Assembly (NCBI GenBank): GCA_013397865.1
Contig: VZTI01004803.1
Span: forward strand, 1,469,787-1,533,786
Reading direction: 5' to 3'
Length of the DNA stretch: 64,000 bases
DNA from: Struthidea cinerea
Taxonomy: Eukaryota > Chordata > Aves > Passeriformes > Corcoracidae
The notes beneath the pieces are model-generated. The model was not told where the DNA came from and searched no databases. It worked only from the letters and a program-made list of their open reading frames with translations. Each line of letters starts with the position of its first letter. Position 1 is the first letter of the stretch. The translations under genes were made by a program, and so were the position numbers. This document shows, one piece after another, positions 14,571-27,500 of this stretch.

Positions 14571-16576
14571 GTGTCAGCAGACTTGATAAGCACAGTTGTG
14601 GATTTATTTCTAAACTCCTGGTACATATATATTATTAAAAAAAAGGCAAAGAAACCCCTCAGCTATTTCCTATTCATTGTCCTTATAGATCCACTAGACA
14701 CAGTATGTACAAATGTACTGGCCAAAGGCTTGCAACTCTTCTGACACGCACTTCTTGTTGGAGACAGGAGCAGCCTTTGCAACTGGAAGGGTGTTAGCCT
14801 GGCTATTACTGATTTTGGCTCCTGGAAAATTGTGAAGAGGGTGAAGATAAAGATATAAAGAAGATATAGAAAGAATTGGATTGTTAAAGAATGGCATGTG
14901 ATTTAGGAGAAGAGCATTTATAGTAGTTAAAAAAAAGTGAAGGGTGTCAACAAGCCTATAATGAATATAGCAATTTCGGTGACACATTTTCTATGTAGTA
15001 TACAGTTGAATATGCGTAGAAGATGAAATAGGAAAGTTGAAGGGGAAAACAGCACTGGGAATTGCCAGGAAAGGAGTTAAGGGAACAAAACAAAGGGGTG
15101 ATACAAGTGACTGTATAGAGGGAGGAGAGTGAAGAATAGCTGAAGATCTTAATAAATGTATTTTAACTCTGTATGCAGCACTGAGTCTGTACAAAAGCAG
15201 TATTTAAAATATGTTATAAATGCAGACTAATTCAGAAATGTCATGAGCATGTTCCTGGCTACATCCAGAATAGTTTTGACTGAAACTGAAACAGTGAATT
15301 GGAAGAATATTAGAAATATAAAAATATTAAAGAAAACATAAGAATATGTAAATTTAAATACTCCCTTTAAAAATTACATGCATTTGAATGTTTTTTCAGT
15401 AGTGAAAGCAGGTATCAGTCTGTTAATACCTTCAGTTTCTCATTTTTTATTTGTATTCAGAGAAGGGCAGTTTGCTGGTTTTGAAGTTTTTCTAACAAAG
15501 AATTGGAAAACCCCTGAAGTAACAGCAGATGGAGTACAAAACAGTGCATTTTTCAAAAGTAATTTTTCCTTAGATTGCCATTAAATATCTTTTATTGAGT
15601 GTATTGCTTTCTCATACACTCATTCAGTTGTTCATTTGCCTGTTTTTTTAGAAATATGATAAATATTTTCACAGTAAATATTTATTTTGTAAAACTTGAA
15701 GTGAATTGGCGCTTGAAATTTTATGTGATTTTTAAGTCATATTTAGTTCTATATATAATCATGCACTTGGTATTTAAAAGAAAAATTGTATGTTGCAGTA
15801 TAAGTAGGTATATTTTAATTACGTGCTATGCTAATAATTTTGTACTCGAAAATTGCTGGCTATAAGACTCTATTTCTTTCTCAACTTCACAAATGCCAAT
15901 TAAATAACTGAATATAAAAATATATATCTAGAAAAACATTGTTCTGTATACCTGATGTGGTCAAATTTCATCCCACTTTTGCTACATTTCCTCTATAAAG
16001 CTACGTATTTATTATTTTTAAATTGGAAGGAGAATTGGACTCTGTATGGATTGCCTACACAAATATTTAGAGATCTGGGAATGTTTGAGAATGGTCAGTC
16101 ATTACTTTTTTACTGTGAGGTGTAGGAACAATCCTTACTGTGTGCCCTTGACAATGATGATGTTCTATATCTAACTGGTATGTTTGTTGATGTATTTGTT
16201 AGAGAGAAATTTTGATTTTTATGTTAACTGGCATGGGTTTAACTTTTTTTACCCTGTGGAGAAATCCTTTGCTAAATCTCTGATTGTTGTTAAAATTTAA
16301 AACAAATGTATGTTTTTTCAAGGACAGAGATTCAACAAAAAAGAGCTTCTTTTCCTTTGTCAACACAATAGAAGAATAAAAAGTGTGAACTCTTCCAAAA
16401 ACTGAAGTTTAAATTACTTAGAATGAACAAAACCAAGAAGTTAGAGGCTCTCTGTGAAAAATTTGTTTTTCCTCTCTTTTCTATGCACACTACTTTGATG
16501 GCCAAAATACCATTAAGCAAAAAAGCTGTAAAGTCTGTAAAATAAGCTTTTCATTGGCAACTCAATAATTCATATC

Positions 16577-16600
16577 TTTTTTTTTTCTTTTTTTTTTTTT
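16577..16600. repeat. T-rich tract
   Basis: 24 bases of T broken by a single C, followed by pyrimidine-rich sequence. Simple repeat; no acceptor and open frame follow it. Confidence 0.8.
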
Positions 16601-19600
16601 CCTTTCTCCTTTTTTAATATCCCTCCTCACTGGAACATTTCCACATCTAATAACTATATCCCTAGATACTTTGTGTCTTCTTTGTTCCCACTGTTTTAAT
16701 TTTCATGGCTTGGCATAAGTAACTAATTAGATGTAACAATCACTGTATAAAAGTCAGAGAAGGGAATAAAATCGAGCTCACTTTCTCCCTAATACGTTAT
16801 TTTTCCACTCTGATTAGAGTAAAAACTTGTAAAAGTGTGTGTTTCTCAGTTAAAGAAGAGGTCTGTCTCTGATATACCTAGAACAGCTTTGTTCATTAAA
16901 TATGTGTCATTTTTGCACAGTCACTTTCCAGAGTAGAATTACACTGTAAATGCTAGTGAGAAAGTATTAGGCATTGGCTTTGGAGTATGAACTTGCTGGT
17001 TTCAAAGCAAAAGTTCTGCATATTGCTTGCTCTGAACAGTGTTTTAGAGAACTTTTTTTTATGTTTTAGTGTTAAAATTCTCAAGATCTTTTTTAATATT
17101 TATGATGCAAAAAAGTCTTGACTAATAACAAGTTAGGAACTGATTTTTGAATGTAGATTGCTGTAGAAATTTATACTTTCCTTGTATTCGTACATACACA
17201 TTGTTCTACAGCTTTCACATCAGAGCAATTCTGTATCATGGTTAAAAAGTTTTTGTTCACATAAAATCACATTATATAAAGCAGTAACACAACAACAAAT
17301 ATACTTGAGCTGATTGCATTTAATTGACTAGATTGACTGTAATAAATGAGACTGTAATCTTTCTTTAACATATCAGAGCACAGAGAAAAGCTGTCACATT
17401 GGTATTGAGATTTGTCCGTGTTAATCTGCATTATCATTTCAAAGACACTTAGACAATCTGTTGGTTACATGACTGAGAGGATTTAGTCTTTTGCTTTTGT
17501 GGTTAATTTATGCTTTATCATCTGATAATGTAATGGTTAATAGCAGTATGGTACACTGATTGAATATTGGGAATTTTTCTTCCTTGAGCATATGCTTCAT
17601 AATTTCCTGGGTCCCATGGGACCAAGGCTGAGTTGTTGGCATTGTCAGAAAATATATCTTGCCTTTTTTCTCTGTGTTGGGTGAAGTCACTTAACAGGTG
17701 CCAAAAGGAGGTCACTGGAGTCATACACCAGAGGGATGGGTGTATAGGGTTAAAACAGGAAGATGCTGGAAAGCCAATCCAAACACGCCTGTTGTTTTCC
17801 AGGTTACAGTGTATCTGTATTTTTGGATATTTGCATAATCTTCTTATATAATGTATTTTAGTAAGAGGGGTCTTTTTTCCTTTTTATTTTTAAGGGGTGG
17901 CTTTTATTTTATCCAGTAACAGAAGTAATTTTTAAGGAAGATATGAATACAGGCCTTCTAAGCTTATATATAAGTGTCTGTGTTCAAGGGGTCTGAGAGT
18001 CAGCCGAGATCATTTGCTTGGTGAGTTGATTTTACTCAAGGAAAATGGATCATGTCCATTTCAATGGCAGATACAGACAAATCTTGACGAATTAAAGAAA
18101 CTGATTTGTAAGTGCAACTACACTAGTGAGGTCTGAAAAGCAAAATAGGCAAGAACCTTCTTTAGTCAGAATCAGAGATGCAAAAACTCTGAAACCTGCA
18201 TTCCAAGCGTGAGCAGATTTGGAAGCAAAATACATTTTATCAAGGAGAAGGATAGACAGAACTGCCTGCTTATTCAACCTCTTCAAAATGGGTATTAGGT
18301 GGAAAAATGGAAGAAGAGGTACATTAGCCAGGAAGGCTAGTTTTAGAATTCAGAATAGAAAAGGGCATTTGACAACACTCAAGCTGAATCACCTCTTGCA
18401 AAGGAAACTTAAGGTTTCACTGAAAGTATTCTTCAGCAATAGAAACAGAAAGAAACCAAGGAAACAACGGGAGCATTATCCAGTAAGGGTGAGGTGGAGA
18501 CAAAAGGCATTGTTGATTGAACCTAGAAAATTAAGACCAAATGAGCTGCCCCGAATTTCAATAGCAGTGATCGTGAACACAGGGACATAATTTCTCTTAA
18601 ACTGAAAAGACACACAGCTTTTAGTACTGAATAAAGCACAAAGATTACTTTTTGCATATGACAATTCTTTTTATTGAGTTGACTCAATCAGTCTGTGATG
18701 TGCTGTCCTTCGCAGATCCTTTTCACTTAGAATTGCCATACCACTGATCAATCCCTTCTGTGGCTATGTATGCTGCAGCTCTCTTTCTTGAATTGTAGCA
18801 TGTATTTTCAGACTGTTTCCGTGTCAGATAAAAGTATTGTGAATTCGAAATTTTAACAGTGTAATTCAGCTTAATAGCATAATATTCTTTGCCTATTTAA
18901 TATTGACAATGAATGCAAGAAATATTGTACCAAAGTAAGGCAACTTTTTTCACTAACTCATTGCTGTATGGATTAGGTTTAAGATACTCAAGAGGTACTT
19001 TGATGATGGAAATCTGATTTCAGCACATTAAGGCTTTTTCTTTTAAGCTACCAGGATGAAGAGAAGATAGTAATAAGGCTTTATTGAAACATCCATGCCT
19101 CTAATATTGTATTTGTAACAGTAATCTGGAAAAAATATATCTCTGCTGTCATGGAAATTTAGGCCGTTCTATCAATGTTGTGTGTGTGTGTACAGGAGAG
19201 GGAGTAATATATCAACGGCTGACTGGCAAGAGTCACTGATACAATGAAAAGCCAGAGAACCTCAACAGACCAAGGCTTGAGGGCTTAATTTGATGCATTC
19301 TATGAAAGAGCAGATTCATGCTGCAAGAAAATGAAATGATCAGGGGAATAGAAATATGTTCCTTGCACTAGTTTATTTGGTGTTGAATGTAGCTATACAA
19401 TCCAGATTTCTTCTGTGTGTTGTTGCTGGGAAGCAAGCAACCAGGCTTCTATACCAGTCAGCAAAGTGGCAAATGCAGTTTTCAAATGAAGAAAACTTAT
19501 ATCCTTTATATCTAAAGCTTGCAGATGAACATCTCCCACATTGTTCTTTATAGTGTCTTGCTTTCATTTTATGCAGAAATATACACAGAAATTTCCTTTG

Positions 19601-19926
19601 ATAGGTTTCAAAATCTTCTGCCTGTCTTCAGAAATAAATCATGTTCATTCATGCATGGGGTGGCTTTCTAAGCTTTAGTTTCAGCTGCCTTCTCTTATCT
19701 TCTGCTCCTCCAGCCCTCTTCCCCCAACTTCCCTCCCTCAGATATCTTGTTTTCTGCTGTAATTTTTTTCCATTTCATCTTGCTTAAAATAGTTGTGACC
19801 AAATTATTATAGTCTGATGATGTTTGCTGTCCATTTCATTCATCATGTGACTTCAGAGCCTTTCATCTCATTTTAAGAAATATTTTGCAGGAAGCAGACC
19901 TTTATTAAGAATATGTATGTATTATT

Positions 19927-19942
19927 TATATATATATATATA
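19927..19942. repeat. (TA)8 microsatellite
   Basis: Eight TA dinucleotides in an AT-rich intron stretch. Confidence 0.85.
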
Positions 19943-20520
19943 AAAAATAGTACATATTAATATTCATATTCTTGACACTTTTGTTGAAAATATTATCATA
20001 GGTATATAAGATGAATAGGTTTCAATATTACTTAATCTTACTTTGGTGAATAAGGCTTACTCTGAGATGAAAAGTCATTAAAATAAAATGTTGTTTTATT
20101 ACTTATTACTAAGTATAAGTAATACTTATTTTTTGTAATTAGTAATGCTTAGTAATTTTAGCTGTAATTCTTGTTTATGGGGGTTTTTTAAGTAATGGAA
20201 AATAGTTCTGAAAATGTGAAAGTTTAATGCTTTTTCTTGCTTTTTGTTCTATCAACTCAAATATAATTTTCACTTTAAACTACCTATTGTATATTGTAAA
20301 TTAAAGACTGGAGATCTGTATTTGGAAAGGCTTATAATACTAACACAGTTGCTTTTCTGCCCATTTAAATGTAATAAATAGTTTTGTTAGATACTGTGCT
20401 TGTTTTATGGTGTGTTTTTAAGGTGGCTTCAGATTTACTGCTGGGAAAATCTCTAACGTTCAAAGTAAATTGTTCTATGAGGGAGTGTTTGATGTCCAAT
20501 GGGAGCAAAGTGCTATGATT

Positions 20521-20558
20521 AAAAAAAAAAAAAAAAAACAGAAAAAATCCAAAAAAAA
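20521..20558. repeat. A-rich tract
   Basis: Eighteen consecutive A followed by A-rich sequence with occasional C, G and T. I looked for a retrocopied gene or LINE body immediately upstream that would make this a poly(A) tail and saw none, so it is called a simple repeat. Confidence 0.75.
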
Positions 20559-21517
20559 CCAGTTAAATTCCTTAAGGCAAACTTACTTCATTACCTCATT
20601 TATGGATCAGTATGCCAAGTTTAAAAAGAAAAAGAATTTCTCTGGAGCAATTCAAAAGGCAGAAGATCTTGTGATAGTTGAATTGAACTAATAATAAAGC
20701 TGAGCGCCAATAGAGTAATAGCAGGAAAAGGAAAAAAGCTAGGCAAATGTATTGTGTTGTACATATTTGTCTTGAGTCTTTTATAAAACTAATAGAAATT
20801 GGATTGTTTCCAATGCAGATCTCTGATTCTCTTTGTAAGACTTTAAACTTGATTTCCCACCTTTACACTTGCCAGTGTAAAGAAACATTTCGTACCCAGT
20901 ATTTTCAGATTGTTTACTTTGGGTTTTATCTTAAGAAATTGATTAGAATTCAAGCTGATCATACTCCTGTAAGAAATAACATACCTTGTTTGCATATCTA
21001 GTCAAGCTTCATTTTAAAATATAAAATCACATTATATTACACTTTATTTGCCTTACTGAGCTACACATGTATGACTTGACGCATATTAGTTAATGCTGTA
21101 AACTAGTAGCTCTGACCTGCTACTCAAATTGGAATGGTAAGTAGGAAGTGCTGTGTTGCCATTTCTGACAAGCACTGTGTGGCAATTTCAGGTGTAAATT
21201 GCTGTGCCTGTAGGAATTTGGGAGAATCACAGTTCATTAGCTGTTTCTGTTGGAAGGTCGGCTTCCCTTTGGTAGCGGGATCCTAAAAGAACCATGAAAA
21301 ACTCTCTTTCAGGAGTCACTGCCTTGCAAAGAATCATGGTAACATCAGCCAGCTGCCTGATAGTATCATGGCATAACAGAAAATAACTTGTAGGGACCTA
21401 ATAACCTGGAATAGCAGTATTGGATTGTATTGGATTATTTAAAGGAGATATTTCTGTGCCAAGTATTATGTATCTTTCTGACATATGGTAAGAAAAGTGG
21501 GGTTTTTTCCTTCCTTG

Positions 21518-21533
21518 CTTACTTACTTACTTA
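21518..21533. repeat. (CTTA)4 microsatellite
   Basis: Four perfect CTTA units. Confidence 0.8.
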
Positions 21534-22194
21534 TTCAGTGAAATCCTCTTGATTCTCTTGGTTCTAATATTTATTTTCCTGAGATGTAGATTAAAATATA
21601 TCTGGAAGAACTGAAATTTTAATCTAATAGTAAAGATAAACTTGAAGAATTTATGTGTACCTCTGTGAATTTTATTGATGATAACGCTTAATAGATTGAG
21701 AAATTATTTTGTTTATGTAATGTTTTTGTCTTGAATGCATTTCAACTTCTGTTGTGTTTAATCTATTTTTTACTTCTAACATGTCATCTCTCTTATGAAA
21801 TGAAATAAGCAATAAACTCATGTCATTAAATAGAATAACATTTGGAAAAGGTACATTTTTTCCATAATATACCATTCATTATTGCATTCAATTAAAAATC
21901 GGTAAGTCTGCTTACAGATAACGTACAGCTTAGAATTTGCCCAAATCGATGTTCTGGATTTTTACTTACAAAATATGTTTTGTTGAAATGCACCCTGCTT
22001 ACATTTCTTTATTAGTAACTGTCCAATTATGTAACAGCTTGCAATAAAACCATTTAGAACTGGGAAAGGGAAGTATTTCTCTCTTTGCTTAATGTAAGAA
22101 CATAGTTTAAATGTGAAGATTTTTAATAGACTACATAACAAACAATTCAGAAAAATATTTGCACTAAGGGTTTTTTTTTCTTGTTGCTCTGCAG

Positions 22195-22970
22195 TCTCAG
22201 TTTGAACTCAGGGTATTCCATATTCGTGGAGAACATGCTGTATCAACTGCTCAGCTTGAGGAAACCATTGCACTTCTGAAGAATGAACTTGATAATAAGT
22301 TAAACAGAAGAAATGAAAAAGCAAAGGATATTGGTGTTTCTACTGAAGATGATAACCCACCAAAGGCATACCGAAATGTGTGTATACAGACTGACAGAGA
22401 AACTTTCATAAAGCCCAGTGAAGAAGAAAACAGAGCTGTGAAAAATAACCAAATAGTACCCAAAAAGCTTAATATTTCTTCTTTGACACATAGTATATCT
22501 GCCCAAAGTGAAAATAAGGACAATTACAATGTGCAGTCATCAGAAAGTGTCTTGTCTTGTCAAACAAAACAAATGCAGCCTCCTCCTCCTCCACCACCAC
22601 CACCACCTCCTCCTCCTCCCCTTCCTGATTCTTCACTGTCATCTTTAGTTCCTCCACCACCACCTTTGCCAATGAGTCCGACTTCAATGACATCTCAGTT
22701 TGGATCTGGTCCTCCACTGCCACCTCCACTTCCTGAAGGCTGTAGGAATTTTCAAGCACCACCACCAGCACCACCGCTTCCAGGGCTGGGACCTCCTGTT
22801 CCGCCTCCACTGCCTGGCTCTGGGTTACCTCCACCCCCTCCACCTCCTGGGCCCGGGTTCTTCTTTAATAGCACTTTATCTTCAAACCGAGGTCCTCGAA
22901 AACCTGCCATTGAACCTGGCCGTCCCATGAAGCCTTTGTACTGGACACGAATACAATTGCAAGATAACAG
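22195..22970 (+). CDS. FMN1: FMN1 exon: coiled coil, FH1 domain and start of FH2 (residues 21-279)
   Basis: The largest visible exon, 776 bases, from 'gctctgcag' to 'gtaaaa'; it ends two bases into a codon. It opens with SQFELRVFHIRGEHAVSTAQ, continuing the coiled coil, and passes through a polar linker with the motif VCIQTD. FH1 runs from about residue 149 to 242. It starts with 14 consecutive prolines (22579-22620) and is followed by several shorter runs of three to seven prolines separated by L, G, A and M, the kind of tract that binds profilin and SH3 or WW proteins. FH2 begins near residue 254 with RKPAIEP and then MKPLYWTRI, the conserved tryptophan-bearing lasso start of formins. The minus-strand frame at 22469-22843 is a shadow of the proline codons. 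Confidence 0.95.
22579..22620 (+). repeat. FMN1: Proline codon repeat inside FH1
   Basis: Fourteen proline codons in the order CCT x4, CCA x5, CCT x4, CCC. It is a trinucleotide tract within coding sequence and so likely to vary in length by whole codons without breaking the frame. Confidence 0.9.
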
Positions 22971-25900
22971 GTAAAATATATTTACGTGGACTTAGGTTTG
23001 CTCCTTATAGGTCATGGTGCAAGGATGGGTATACTATTCAAGACTTAATAACAAAAAGTTAACAGTGTAGGAATGTATAACAAAATCAGTGTGGAGACGT
23101 GGAATTTACACACTTTCAGAAAAAAACTGAGTCAGTTCTAGAAGTCTGAAAATCATAAGTTGTTTTAAAATACTACATTTAAATTAAAATTACATGCATT
23201 ATAAATGAAAATTTTTTGCATTGTAACAAAAAGATGGGTTTTGGGTTTTTTTTCCCCCCATAATTCAAGCACTGCATGGATAACCATAGTGTCAGGGTGC
23301 TTCCCAGATTTAGCACTAAAAACACTAAAAAATAAAATGATAGCCAAGAGATTAGAAAGATTTTTTTTTTCTTATAATTAAGTCTGAGTTAGAATTAGAA
23401 TTGAAATGTTAAAGTTTGGTCAGCTGAGAACTTAGTTTCATTTTTGCTTTCCAGTCACTTCATGTGGTCCTATCTTCAGAGAACTATGTTATGTCATCCT
23501 TGATGATTCCAGTTCTAGAAGCTGGAAACAGTTAAACTGGAACCTAACCTCTGTGTATAATTCTGTCAGAGCAGGAAGAGTACAGCATATGTATAAACAC
23601 AGGCAGCTCAGCAACCTCTATAGCATGAAGTGTCCATTATGGACAAGTCTCAGTACTGATGGAGACCTCTACAGCTTTAAAAAAAGTAGATATAAAATTA
23701 ATAAAAAATCTCCCATCTTTCTGTGATTTAGTGCAGGGATAAAATCCTAGATGTGCTTGAGAGAGGGATGCCATCCAGAGGGACCTTGATATGCTTGAGT
23801 AGTGGGACTGCAAACAAGGCCAAGTGCAAGGTCTTGCACCTGAGTTGAGGCAACTCCCAATATCAATAGAATCTGTGGAATAGAGGAGATAGATGGAATG
23901 TAAGGAGGAAATTCTTTACTGTGAGAGTGGTGAGGCACTGAAAGGTTTCCCAGAGGAGCTGTAGATGCCTCTGTCCTGGAAGTGTTCAAGGCCAGATTGG
24001 ATAGGGCCCTGTGCAGCCCGGTCTAGTGGAGGTTGTCCCTGCCCATGGCAGGGGGTTGGAATGAGATGATCTTCAAGGTTCTTTCAACCCAGGTCACTCT
24101 ACTGTTCTATAAGAGTATTTTAGTAGTGTATTCTGTTGTACCAAATCCAAAGTTACTACGAAATACACTGTTTCATCGATTAGTTTGTAAGTGGTCATTT
24201 GGTAAACCGGCATAAATAAACAATTTTTGGACAGGTTTTTTTAAATGATCCTACAGTCTTTGTTTATGCTACCCATTTATTTAGCTGCCAGGAGAAAAGC
24301 AGTTCTCCCACTTTCACTTTCTGGGCCAGCACGAATGCCTTACTGCCAAAGTGGAATGTGGATTCAAGCGCTACTCAGCTGCTCTTTTGGATTTGAGATC
24401 CTAGCTTTCCTTCTTGTGTTTATTACTGTAATATAGAGCTCATTAAGAGGGATGGCTCAAAAAGGATTTTTGGGGGATGCTTAAGTGACACAGACTATTT
24501 TATTTTGATGAGGAGTTGTTCATTAATTCAGGTCCTGCATTAATGCTAGTAATGAAATTACATTATTATTTTGACCTTAAAGTTCAAATCATTATTTTCT
24601 GTGTTCAAAATTATGTTAGCCTAGCAGCAGTTACCAAGATGTTAAGTTTAAACATTTTAATAAGTTAAATTATATTACTATATATGGTTTACAGTCATAA
24701 CACGTCATAATATTGTAGGTGTTATACAGTATATATACACAGTATTTACATATTGTGTTATATACTGTGACTACATTATATATTTTAGTATATTATGAAT
24801 TATTAGAAATTATTGTTATATCTTATAATGATTTTATAGAAATTATTTATTTAAATTATTTGCTATTATTATTAATATTTTATTTTTAGGTTTCTCTATT
24901 CTATTTAAACACTGTTAAAGTAAATGTCTGCAGTTAAGTGGATTTAAGTATGAGTTTTATTTTACTTTACAGCTCTGAATTTATTTTGATGAGGAAGTAC
25001 CCTTATTCTGGTATAATAAAACACTGTAAGGTGTTAATATTTTATATAAAATACTTGGCAGGAACAAAGAAATTAATGAAATGTCAGTTGTATACTCTTA
25101 GTTTTTCAGAATTAAAAGCACTGAAATATTTTGGAGCAGGAAGCTTGAACGTTTTGGTTTTACTTTCCCAGTATTACTTCAGCATAATTGTTTCATACTG
25201 AATAAATAGTTGGTCCATAAGTAAACTTTATTGTAATTCTTCCCATTGAATCATGAAATCAAAGTTTTCTTTCTGCAATAGTGCTTGTTCACCAAGCTTT
25301 TGCAAGGTAATTCATAGCATTCTGATGAACTACTGGTCACCAGATGTAATGGTCCAGCATTTTCATGGTCTGTATTAGAACTGGAAACTCCTTCAGGGAT
25401 CTGCTGCTCAGATCAGAAGCTGTCCAGGACTTCTTGTTGCAGAGCCAGAAAGAATCCTTCATTCTTCAGTATTTCTGACACGACAACTAATATCAGGAAG
25501 AGTGAAGCTGTGGAGCTCTAAGCATGTCCTGTGACACAGAATATGCTGCATCAGCAGATTCAGATAGAAAAAAATAGAGTTCCTTAAACATTCATGATAG
25601 TAGACAGTTGAGTATTAAGTTGAAAAAAAATCCTAAATTTGAAAAAAAGAAAAAATCGATTTCTTTCAAATTGGTAGGTTTTACATTTTGTTGCACATAA
25701 CATCTATGTTTAGTAACATCAGCCATTTGTATTTTATTGTGGTTTTCATCACTTTTTTAAAACTGCAAATAATTTCACTGCCTTTTAGTGACACCTGCTG
25801 GAAGAACTGTTCCCACCTTCTACTTAGACCAGAACACGCAAAAGTTTTGTCCCACATGTTTTCCTGAAACATTGAAATTTTGAAACAAAGCCCTTTCAGA

Positions 25901-26614
25901 ATTGATGTACAGTGTTTGTAGCACTACATATTATTTTCCCCTAATCCAGATAAAACTAAAGGATTGTTTAAACAAGCTCCCAACTGATCCAAAACTAAAT
26001 CTGGTCTTGGAAGGCAAAAAAAGAAGGAAAGATAATCCACATTTAAAATTTACAGTTGGTTGAATGAAGAAGAATAGTGGCTAGTCTCCCAAAATATAAG
26101 CCACATAATTACTCTAGTTTCTCAGAACTGCAACAAGGATAAAAATGAGCATACAACATCTGTGGATGACATGAAGTAAATCAAGTCCTATACAAATTAC
26201 CCCAAATGCTCTTAAAAGATGCTTGAATAAAGTTTGTTCACTATTTGTTGATACTGTTTATTTTTGAAGGTCTAAATAGATTACTGGGAATTTCTCAAAA
26301 AAGCTGCCGTTGAAATAGTCCTAATCCTAGTTGAAGTGGCAGAAATCTCTTGAGATGTATTTGCACAAGCTGCAGTTGTTGGACGAAGAACTGTACAGTA
26401 TGAATGGTGCATTTTGACAGTCTAGCAGGCACGGGCTAAATCGCTGAAACTAATGACTAAAACTAGTAGCAAAACTTTTTGACTCCTTACAAGACCAAGA
26501 TATAGGGAAGGAATGCTCTTCGTGTTGCTTTGAGTTTAAATCTATCATGGATTTTCATCTATTATGGTTTCTCATAAATGTTTAGAAATTTTATTATTAC
26601 CTTTCCCTTTATAG
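22971..26614 (+). other. FMN1: FMN1 intron, 3.6 kb
   Basis: Contains a plus-strand CR1 copy (23755-24112) and a very AT-rich block around 24650-24890 with short TA-rich palindromic motifs. I see nothing else; the remainder is unique AT-rich sequence. Confidence 0.8.
23755..24112 (+). mobile_element. CR1 LINE 3' fragment with internal deletion
   Basis: Blocks in CR1 order: 'gatgccatccagagggacct', 'caaggccaagtgcaaggtct', then 'ggaggaaattctttactgtg', 'gtggtgaggcactg', 'tgttcaaggccagattggat', 'tgtccctgcccatggcaggg', 'ggttggaatgagatgatctt' and a decayed end 'cactctactgttctataa'. It is close to the usual CR1 consensus as I know it but lacks sequence between the 'gcaactcccaat' and 'gaaattctttactg' blocks, so it is internally deleted. 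Plus orientation, 5' truncated. Confidence 0.9.
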
Positions 26615-26765
26615 GAAAACTGCTATGCCAACATTATGGGAATCACTGGAAGAACCTGATATACTTGACACTACCGAGTTTGAATATTTATTCTCCAAAG
26701 ACACCACTCAGGAAAAAAGAAAACCGTTATCAGAGACTTATGAAAAGAAAACCAAGGCCAAAAAG
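26615..26765 (+). CDS. FMN1: FMN1 exon: FH2 lasso and linker (residues 279-329)
   Basis: A 151-base exon between 'ctttatag' and 'gtattt'. One base completes the split arginine codon, then 50 codons follow. It reads KTAMPTLWESLEEPDI, then EFEYLFSKD, and ends in a lysine-rich stretch (ETYEKKTKAKK). In formin structure this region joins the N-terminal lasso, which wraps the partner subunit of the dimer, to the main helical body. It ends at a codon boundary, and the next exon continues the basic stretch with IIKLLDGKRSQ, as expected for FMN1 and FMN2. Confidence 0.94.
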
Positions 26766-27449
26766 GTATTTATTGGTTTTTTGTTTGTCTTTTTTTTGTG
26801 TGTTACTGTTTAGTCTTTCATTTTGAGAAAACTCCCTTTTAATTTTTGGATTTTTTGTGAATGAGCAAGCAAGCAAACTATGGATTGCTGATTCAGTCTC
26901 AATTCTCTTGATTGAGAATGCGGGGCTATTATTTGCCTTGGAAGATGTTTTGCCTTTTATAATGAAAGTTCCACATCCCAGTGAAGCAGAAGAAATACTG
27001 TGTAGAAGAACAGATTTAAAGTTCTAATTCATATCTGCAAGTGCCAGTGTTTCAGGGCATTAACTGCCCTTGTGCTGATTTATAATTAATGTCATTAGTT
27101 AACTGTCATTAGTTAACTCTAGCAAACCTCTCTTTCACTGAGATTGATTTTATTGGAAAAAAAATTTAAAGCACCATTTTGAATAAGGAATGCCAAATTT
27201 TTTTTTGTCCAGTATAGCTAAGGAATTGTGTCAGGAAGGGACAGGACAATCATGTCTTTAATGGCCAAAGCTACATGCAGTAGCTGTGTCATTGCCGTAG
27301 CGCCGATATTGTCTGCTTCAGGTGTGATCCATTACAGAGGGAGCTGGCACTTGCCAATTGGGATGTGCAGATAAGAAAAAGAAATGGCATTAGTAGTATT
27401 TGCTGCCAGAAAAATTCTAGGCTGAATAATAATCAGTGCTGTTTTCCTA

Positions 27450-27500
27450 AACCAGTGTGATTACACTGGTTACTGTGTAGTGATTACATCACTACACAGT
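27450..27500. repeat. Two adjacent perfect hairpins
   Basis: First hairpin: arms 27450-27458 and 27463-27471, loop GATT. Second hairpin: arms 27472-27484 (actgtgtagtgat) and 27488-27500, loop TAC. They abut with no spacer. Both stems are perfect. Confidence 0.85.

Larger units (their letters stand above)
4173..22194 (+). other. FMN1: FMN1 intron, about 18 kb
   Basis: The largest intron in the window, from donor 'gtatac' to acceptor 'gctctgcag'. I see one minus-strand CR1 fragment (14433-14570), a diverged repeat pair near 7753 and 8200, T-rich and A-rich tracts and two microsatellites, listed separately. The open reading frames here (for example 14085-14399 and 18219-18590) have no recognisable domains and no splice context, so I do not call them genes. 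The rest is AT-rich unique sequence. Confidence 0.8.

Noticed and set aside
18219..18590. 123-codon plus-strand open frame
   Set aside because: Very basic, no recognisable domain, no splice or promoter context, inside a large intron; consistent with a chance frame.
20521..20558. Poly(A) tail of a processed pseudogene
   Set aside because: No gene-like or LINE-like sequence, polyadenylation signal or target-site duplication could be seen next to the A run.
22469..22843. 124-codon minus-strand frame rich in V and E
   Set aside because: It is the antisense of proline and neighbouring codons of the FMN1 FH1 exon.
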